A DNA stretch of 64,000 nt. Origin: Seriola aureovittata (Eukaryota; Chordata; Actinopteri; Carangiformes; Carangidae). Below the pieces are notes generated by a model. The model did no database searches. It was not told the DNA's origin and saw only the letters and a list, made by a program, of their open reading frames with translations. The position numbers and the translations under genes are program-made. This document shows, piece after piece, positions 55,941 through 64,000 of the stretch (position 1 is its first letter; every line of letters starts with the position of its first letter). The DNA lies in contig NC_079368.1 of the NCBI RefSeq assembly GCF_021018895.1, positions 15,220,856-15,284,855 on the forward strand, in the 5' to 3' direction.

Positions 55941-57082
55941 ACACATTCAACCTCTTATCCTGTGCTTCAGCTCCTCTTCACAAACTACATTAAGCTTGTC
56001 TGGCCTCTGAACTGTCAAAGGTGCGATTTAACTCAGCATTAACAGCAGCGGCTGTTAAAACTGCCTTTCTTCTGCATACAGATTACATATCACATGTCAG
56101 AGCACACGTAGTGGCTCACTCACATATACATAATATCATACATACGGTACACAAAGAGGCCTCAACAAATGCACTTGCGCCTCAATGTGACAAAGGCAGA
56201 CCGACCTGTGGAAGACAAAAACAGGGAGTTAGAAATACTAAACGAGGGAGGAGAGCAGAAAAGATGAAGGCAATAGAGAAGAATGACAGCAGCAATACGT
56301 CTGTGCAGAGCCAGGCTCCCATTAATCTTCATAAGTGGAGAGGTAGAGATGGGGAAATTCACAGTGAAGATGTGCAAGGGGAGAAAGGGCATCACTGTGG
56401 AGAGAATGTGTCTTCACAACTCTCCACGTCTTTCTCTCTTGTATGTATGCAATATCTGAGCAGTAGCTGAGAACACAGACTCCATAATTTAAAACAACGG
56501 CTCTAACCATCAGTCACAACTGGGCTTGAGTCAGCATCAGGCAGGATCTGAGCAGCCAGACCATAATTCAATCGGACTGGTTAATACAGCAGCCCCAAGT
56601 TTTCAGACTCTATTCAGTCCTAATGCACTGTCCTGAAACTATGAGACTCCACTAAGAGTTCACCTGCCACTGTCGACATGACTCTGTTGAAGTGGGACAT
56701 AATGCAATTCTACTTTAAGTCCCCCGAGAATATGAACTGTACTGTTTCCTTTGAGGAAGGAGTAGGGCACAAAGGAAAACGTCACCCTTCTGTTTTATTA
56801 TTACATACCACCTCTCTATGATGTGACTCAACGCTCTTAGGTCTGTAAAAACTACAGCGGTAGCAACAGTGCTGATGCTTTCCAGCCAAGACAGAGTGAG
56901 GTTAGCACCTCCTTATTCAACAGGCACATTGTGTTACATGTGAACATCAAACATTGTGAGTCTAGAAGGCAACTCCCTTCATTTTATTCTTAAGGACACA
57001 TATCCATGTTAATCGCTGGTTTTACAAAAGGTAAAACATCTTGTTCTACTGTACGAATTACAACTATAACTGCGCTGCAGAT

Positions 57083-57581
57083 TAGAGCCCGACCAATACT
57101 GGACTTCTGAGGCTGATAACACACATTGATGTTTGAGTTAATAAAATAAATAAGAATAATAATAAATAAGAAAAGAAAAATCGGATAACTATATCGGGGG
57201 GCTATCTTTTTTTTATTTTTCTTTTTTGAACCCCTTAAATTTGACTGTTAAAAAGTTGTGACCAAGATACTGAGTCAGACATTTTACGGTTGAAAAATAA
57301 AGCTACAGCAAAGAGTAAATTTCACCAGAAATCAAATGAACAACTATAAACAATAGAAAAAATTAGATTAAATAAAGAAATGCAAGCTATAAAACTTCAT
57401 TTTAAAAGTTACAATAAACATTAACTAATGTGTTTTGTAGGTAAGCCTGAATTTTTGAAAATGAAATGAATTATGTCAATTGTGATATTACTATTGTTAA
57501 TTATCAGCTGACACATACACCAATATGAATATATTAATCAGTCTATAATATTGGGCTGGCTGATGTATTGGTTTGGCTCTA
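57083..57581. mobile_element. MITE with TAGAGCCCGACC termini
   Basis: Left end TAGAGCCCGACCAATACT and right end TATTGGTTTGGCTCTA are inverted repeats with a few mismatches. About 500 bp, AT-rich interior, no ORF. Flanks tgcagat and tgtagat could be a decayed target duplication. The termini are familiar from an abundant teleost family. Confidence 0.75.
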
Positions 57582-60500
57582 TGTAGATATCTCAATGTCA
57601 TGTCCAGTTAGAGGACAGCTGTAATTGGTAGGAAGAAAAGAATATCACCAAACAACAAAATGTACGCATTAATGTAGTGGAAATGTTTTTTCAAACAAAC
57701 TTTGAGGGAGACCCTATTTGGGACACTATGGATGCTTTGCCTCTCTGCGTTATATTGTTCTCAGTGCACTTGGTTTAAAGTCTGTGTATATGTCAGCTGC
57801 AAGCCTTACAGTATGTCATTACCATTTTTATGGGGACGGTGGCATTTCCAAACATTTGTTTCGGCTTGCCTCAGTGCAGCAGCAGCCTCATTTCTCACCA
57901 TAAAGAGAAGAGAAGCGGCCAGGAAACAGGCCAAGAATGAAAAGATGAAAGACGAGATGGATGGAAAGAGCAAGAAGTACACGGCACAGCAGAGAGAAGG
58001 GTGGACGCCTTGGGTACAGTGGTGACTGTGATGATAAATAAATTCGCCTGGGGAGCGTTACCGAGTGTGCGCCTCAATGGGTGTGTGTACAGTATCTTCT
58101 TCCACAGTCTTGACAGTATGATGGCATCTTCATCTGCACAGCCTTGCTGAGTCAGACTGTGATTCACCCCCCACCCCCCTCAAACACACACACACACACC
58201 TTCAATCATCATGTTATCTACACTGAAGCGGCAGAGTGGCTTACTGCAGTAAAGAGGGACACATTCAGACTTCAATGTATGGACAGCTCTTAATGAACAA
58301 AGAAATACATATTTGATAGTTAATATTTATGACAGTTAATATTTGCTGCCTCAGGGGCCAGGTGCTGAGCAGCCTGCTGTATCCGAGATTGATATGTTAA
58401 TAAATATTAAATACAAGCAATCAAGGGAGATGCTCTCATCAATCAGTGCAAAAGAAAGATGATAAAACTGACGCCAATTACTCAACTGCCTCCGTTCAAC
58501 TACTTTAATGCTGCCTTACAGACACAGACACACAGACACACAGACACACACACTCTCTTAAATACACATCCGCATCAACACGCACACACGCATTCACCTA
58601 CAGTCCAGTGCATGCAGGTGCATAACATACACTCACTCATGATCATCACACATATATGCAGCTCACAGCAACCTTCCATATGCAGGCGTACAGTCCAGGC
58701 AGCGGTATACTCAAACTGAAAAAGGTCGTCCAACTCGTCGTCCGACCATGTAGGGGAGGCCAAGTATATGTGTTTGAACTTTTTCTTAACGCATTTAAAG
58801 TGGGTGTGAGATGCTGGTGTCCAAGAAGAGGTGGGCAAATTATAAAAAGAAGGTGCAGCAGACATTGAAAGAGGATATCAGTAGCAGAGGTGCAACTCAG
58901 CCAAAACCTGATGGGTCCCAAGGTAGTGATGTGTTTGGGCCAAGCTCATTTACACCTGCATACTAAGAGTTCAGGGCGAGGTGGGCCTAAAACATAAATA
59001 CTTCTGTTAAACATTGGAATTACAACCAACATTAAAATTACAGTCATACATTGTTTACAATGTCCATGTCTTGTATTATCTTATACACTCTGCATCATTC
59101 ACCCAAACCAGGAATCTGTATCTTCAGATCTCACAACGTGCTGTTTTCATCACTTTATCTATACCCCTGACTCCTGGTAGTGGTGTGCTGCACTACAATC
59201 CAGTAATCAAGTATGAGACTTTTAATGACTCTATATTTCTCTATATTAATAGCTCCTGATAGCAACCTTTGGTTTGAGGTGTAATGGTGGAAGGGCTGTA
59301 TGAAAATGCCATTTTAAAAGGCATTTCAATGATCTGGAGGGTTTTGGTTAAAACAAGAGAAAACTGGATATGACCTTAAAATTACAAAGTAAAGGCACAG
59401 TTTGCCCTATTGTTGGCAGGTTATTCTGGAGAGTCAATGATATATAAAAGTAAAACTGTGGCCAATAATCGAATTAAAACAATAAAAATGACATATTACA
59501 GGTACAGGTTGTAGAGATATTTGATTTTCTTGTTCCAGCCTGTGCTTAACATGAACTCTGGAGGTTTAACTTGGAAATGCTGAGCAGACAGAGTTTGTCT
59601 GTGAAACACTGAGCTGTCCTGGCCTGTCTGTCGTCAGACAGACAACCTGGTCTTCAACACTGCTCATGTGGACAGGGTGGCAGCATGAATGTGGGGAGAA
59701 GTGTAGAGGACTTGGACCTGTGCACATTTTTACACCTACTGTTTACACAGCTGATCGATCGAAGAAGTTTTCTACAGCTTTCAGACTTTGCGACCAGCAC
59801 TTCTTTTGGAGTATACGTCCACCTTTATCATGCACTCTGCGCATTCACCTAAAACACATGCACATGCACGCATGCATGCACATTGATTGTCGCTCAGTTT
59901 CTCTCTTTTTTCAAGTAAACACACAAAAAAACCTAAAACTGATGATAACTAAAGTGTCTTAGGATTTCAGTGGAAAAGGAAAAACAAACGGTGCTGTTTA
60001 AAGGTTAACTAAAGTAAAAAACTGTCACGTAAACTGATTTAGACGTAGAAAATGTGGGTAAAGAAACACAAATCATGAATAAACCGAAGGCGAATAACAA
60101 TGAGTTAAATTAAAACAAATGAAAAACATAACGGTGAAATAAAATCGTGAGTAAGTTCAGGAAGTCAGAGGAACAAAAAAGTAAAAAGGTATAATTTGAT
60201 TGTTGTAAAGTGAGAAAGTCTGGACATCGCTTCCTTAAATCCTCCTGTGTTAGCAGCTAGACACTGACTCAATGCATCTCCAATGCTTTGTGAAAATACA
60301 AATACATATTGATTTCTACTGTCTACTCATAACTACAACCCTGAAACAGTTCATTGGATGTTGACCAGGTTGAACTTATAATATCCGCACAACATTTTTG
60401 TTCATACGACGAAAGCAGCACATCATCACTTTTATATTTGCCCTCTCATTTGTGACAAGATCAGCTTTATACATTTATCTTTTTACTAAGACATATTGTT

Positions 60501-63500
60501 CTCCTTCTTATATACATTTCACAGAACCTATAACTATATTCCCTCAGTTTTTGTCACCTGCAATGCTTTTTTGCTGCAATATAATGACTTCTTGAGTTTA
60601 GTGAACCAATACTGTACAGGAGGTGTGGCCTGCATTTATAAAGCCATTTAGGTTATAGTTACTTTGGATGGCTCCATTTAAAGTATTCTTTGTAGGCCAT
60701 ATTGTTCCCTTGAGGCGTCTCACTGCTGCAAAAAGCCAGAAAACATCAGTTTCTAATGGGTCAGCGAGATGAGGAGAATCCTGCTCTCCTGTCTTCTTCC
60801 TAAACTTGGTTTCTGGCCAACAGACATTATTACACGACTTTTGCAGTGTTGCACAATGGCAGTGAAGCCCCCTCTACCTTTAATCTGAATTCTGTGAAGC
60901 TGGTATCAATAACCCTGGGACAAAAATGAGAGTTACAATATCTGAATACGCCATGGCCTTTCACATGTAAATTAAACTCTGCCCCCCTAGCCGAAACAAA
61001 TTACAGCCAACTGCTGGTGGCTGGACATGAATGGGCTTCCTAATGTAGTCTGCATCTACAGTGGGCTGGGGAGCAGCTGGAACAGAGAAACTGAGACGGG
61101 GGAGAATTTATGTGACAGTGCAGAGTGTGACAGTTTGCTTTTTTTTCATATTGAGTCTGCCATGCAGCCGTACTGTGACGAATGGGGCTTGGCTCCCTGA
61201 GCATCTGTCTCCAAGGACTCACTGAGGGGTAATTAGAACTGCGGGATGATAGGGGATATTCTCCGGGACCACTAACTATTAATGGTGGCAAAGGGGACGG
61301 CGCCTTTACACAGACCTCTGACATCTCACAATTCTGTGTTACAGGAGGGGGTGGGGTAGGATGGGGCATTTGATGAAGCGTTAGATTTTTGTGTGAATTA
61401 AATCAGCCCTCAGGGAAAGAGTCATGGTTTGTGCGGCCAGTTTGAGGGGTGGTGAGAGTTTCAATCACAAAGATGCTGACTGGCCAATCTGCATTATACT
61501 AAATGCTTTTGGACTTACCCCGTTCCCAAAGCAGAGAACAATAAAATTAAGCTGGAGGGAACTTATGGTGTATTACAACTTAGGTTGTGATTTTCACAGC
61601 TTTGGCCATTTGCTGCTTCTTGGTTATGATAATATTTTTTTCACCACATTAACTGCTAAGATCTCTGAACTCAGCGACCCGGCTAAAACCAGGTGTTCAA
61701 CTGGGGAATAAACGCGAGCAGTCAGAAGTGAAGTGAAAACAAAAGCTAAAGGGTAAAATCATTAGCCAAATCGTCAGTTGTAAACATCCGTCACAGTTTG
61801 CCATGGATAAAACCTTCATGGATTAAAAGTTTGTTATACAGAGACTAGTAACTGACCTTGTTCTCCTGTCATCAGATTTAAAGATGTCACTTTATAATGG
61901 TAGTTTATGGGTAAAACACTTTTGGTCACCTGACCTCATATTTGTTGATGTTTGTTTGATAGGTTCATTGGCTGGAGATACAAAAATGAAAATTAAAAAG
62001 CTGTAATAACTTAAGATGCAGGGCTGGGGCAGTAACAGAAGGAATACTGTATCACTCTCTAGTAAACACTAGTTGGGGATGCAGACACCCTGTTGCAGGG
62101 ATTTGGTTTATGCTGCTGTTTACGAATGCTGTGTTGGCAAAGGGCCAGTGACGGGGACTGGGCTATTCAGAACGATCTCTCACTGCGCCACTCTCTGTCT
62201 CTGAACACAAACATAGTGTTTGTATGTCTCTGCTCCCACCGAGCAATCACCACATTTCCTTTCCAGAATGAAACAGGGCCACCGTACTCTATGTTCTACT
62301 CTGCCTACTCACTTGCTGACTTTTATGTTATTGGTAAACCAGTGACCATGAAGAACACTAGACTGGGTCTATACTCCCAACAGGATTGGGTCAGTAGTTA
62401 TAAGAGGATGAAGTTCACAGTCCTGACAGATAAATAAACAAATAATAGATGTCATCTTTCACCCATTCACACAAAAGAGAAAAGAACATTCAAAACAAAA
62501 GGTAAAAATACAATTGCCCAATGCACTCGCATTCATGAGCATCAAGGGAAAGACAATACTCCATATTGTTGTGTGTTGGGCCAATGGCCAGGGAAAACTG
62601 TTACTGATGATACTTTACATGTATCCACTTGCCTTCTACATGTTACCTTCATTCTGTGTTAAATGTGTTCACCCCATCTTTTTTAGTCATTTGTTATTTT
62701 GTCTCTGCACTTTTACACGGTTTACTTTCAGTAAAGGTTAACCCAATAATGCTCCAGAGTGTTTGGGAGCAATATGGAGATCGGGAGAGTAGGTTAGGTA
62801 TTTGACATGAGAGCAGGGGGGAGGGCTAGGATTTGAGGGGAAATCATCAGGGGCAAGAGTCGTCTGGAACAAGTTTCCCAGCAGCCGTATTGCACTTAGA
62901 TGATCTCTCCTCCATCGAGTGACAATGGATTCAAGATCATCTGCTAGATAGGTGCAATAAAACCTTTGGCAAACGTATCCCAGACTGTTTAAACAGATAA
63001 AACATGACAAGACACAGGCACAGCACATGAAAAACAGTGACACGGGAGAATGCACGATACACAACACTGACACATCAAAGGCTCAGGCAAGGCAGAACCA
63101 CAACATCTACAGCAGTCAACAGGAACACCACAGTGGAAAACACACAGACAAAGACCGAAGCACAGACACAACACAGACGGACATTCAAATTATATTCTAT
63201 ACCAATAAACAGATTTAAGCCATGCGAGGACAGAAACAAAGCATGCACACAAACTCACTGAAAGAGGTCAACCCATCCCCCCCGAAAACCCAAACACACA
63301 TATTTCTCGCACACTTTCTCTGTTTTGCTCTCTCTCTCTCTCGCTCTCTGAAACACACACACCTTGATTTAACCCTAAACACGAACACAGTGGTACAAAT
63401 GACACAAGCATATTTTATAAATCAGAAGAACCCACAGGAAAAATACTTGGACTGTTGTCTATTATCACTACTGTAAACCTGTGTTGTGTGAAATACTTTG

Positions 63501-64000
63501 TGTGGCAGGAAACGCAGACGTACTGAAGTTGAAACTTGTATCGAAGTCTATGGAAATTATTTCAAAGCTATATTTTGCCCGTGGACTCTTGCCATGTAAT
63601 ATGCTGCTCGTGAACATTAATTTCAGAGAAATCACAGACACCGATATAGATGTAAATATAGATACAGATAGACACTCATGTTATATATAAATATGTGGAA
63701 CTAAAAGAAAGAACGCAAAAAAAAAAAACAACCAAATGAAAAAATTAAAATCAGCAAGTTAGTACAAGACATCAAGCAAGGACAGGAACAAAGAAAAAGC
63801 TCCAGCCTGATCCCACGACACCTGACTGAATCAGCTCACAGCACAACAGCAACACTAGAAAGTCAAAGGAACCAGAACTACGATACCATAAGCAACACAC
63901 AACAAAACAAGAGAGATAAAGATAAAAACAACAACAACAGCAGAGCAACAACAGTGACACAAACTTTAAGTGACAGATACAAGATGGTCATAAATACAGA

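Larger units (their letters stand above)
53363..64000. other. Upstream of or within ank1 intron 1; no gene recognised
   Basis: Contains a CA compound repeat, a MITE (57083-57581) and many short ORFs without recognisable domains. The 61040-61369 stretch is GC-richer than its surroundings and could be regulatory, but I have no direct evidence. Confidence 0.5.

Noticed and set aside
57890..58024. Lys/Arg/Glu-rich plus-strand ORF (KRREAARKQAKNEK)
   Set aside because: Looks like a coiled-coil exon at first, but no splice sites, neighbours or homologue support it and the strand is opposite to both genes.
61040..61369. 109-codon minus-strand ORF starting MPHPTPPPPV
   Set aside because: No recognisable domain and no phase-compatible donor for ank1; a conserved non-coding element is possible but cannot be judged from one sequence.

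Overview
The window is vertebrate nuclear DNA, most likely from a ray-finned (perciform-like) fish. The signs are split genes with short introns, many CA/GA microsatellites, and several short foldback transposons of kinds common in teleosts. Two protein-coding genes can be read with confidence, both on the minus strand. I see no bacterial, viral or CRISPR-like system, and no undescribed multi-gene system. Apart from these two genes, the many ORFs in the window look like chance or simple-repeat ORFs.

Layout from left to right. Positions 1-1595 hold a minisatellite of roughly 25-bp units, followed by a decayed Tc1-like transposon tail and a TC microsatellite. Positions 4737-7381 hold a complete three-exon eIF4E-binding protein gene (eif4ebp, most likely eif4ebp1; 119 residues). 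Positions 7382-13282 are intergenic, with two long CA tracts. Positions 13769-44847 hold ank1 (ankyrin-1, erythrocyte-type ankyrin). Positions 44848-64000 are ank1 intron 1 and/or upstream DNA, with microsatellites, two foldback transposons and two candidate first exons.

Ank1 was reconstructed exon by exon from homology, splice sites and phase. Thirty-nine coding exons from 44847 down to the stop at 15070 join without a phase break into 5820 nt (1939 codons plus stop). In order they encode 24 ankyrin repeats, a ZU5-ZU5-UPA module with the spectrin-binding DAR motif, a death domain, and a C-terminal regulatory region. The start codon of the long form is not certain. The tiny introns between UPA and the death domain leave no room for the giant exon of ank2/ank3, and the C-terminal motifs are those of ANK1.

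Nested inside the 3' end of ank1 is a complete muscle small-ankyrin (sAnk1) unit. It has an internal first exon encoding a transmembrane anchor (16544-16762), a shared exon (15593-15676), a shared exon with an internal alternative donor (15178-15234), and a separate terminal exon (13769-13840) ending in the KGAQIVK...VKQ tail. This gives a 143-residue sarcoplasmic-reticulum type protein from a second promoter.

Other points of interest are a GC-AG intron after exon 37622-37819, a possible 60-nt cassette exon between the first two ankyrin-repeat exons, the close ank1/eif4ebp1 linkage that echoes human 8p11, and no visible miR-486 hairpin in the intron region where mammals carry it.
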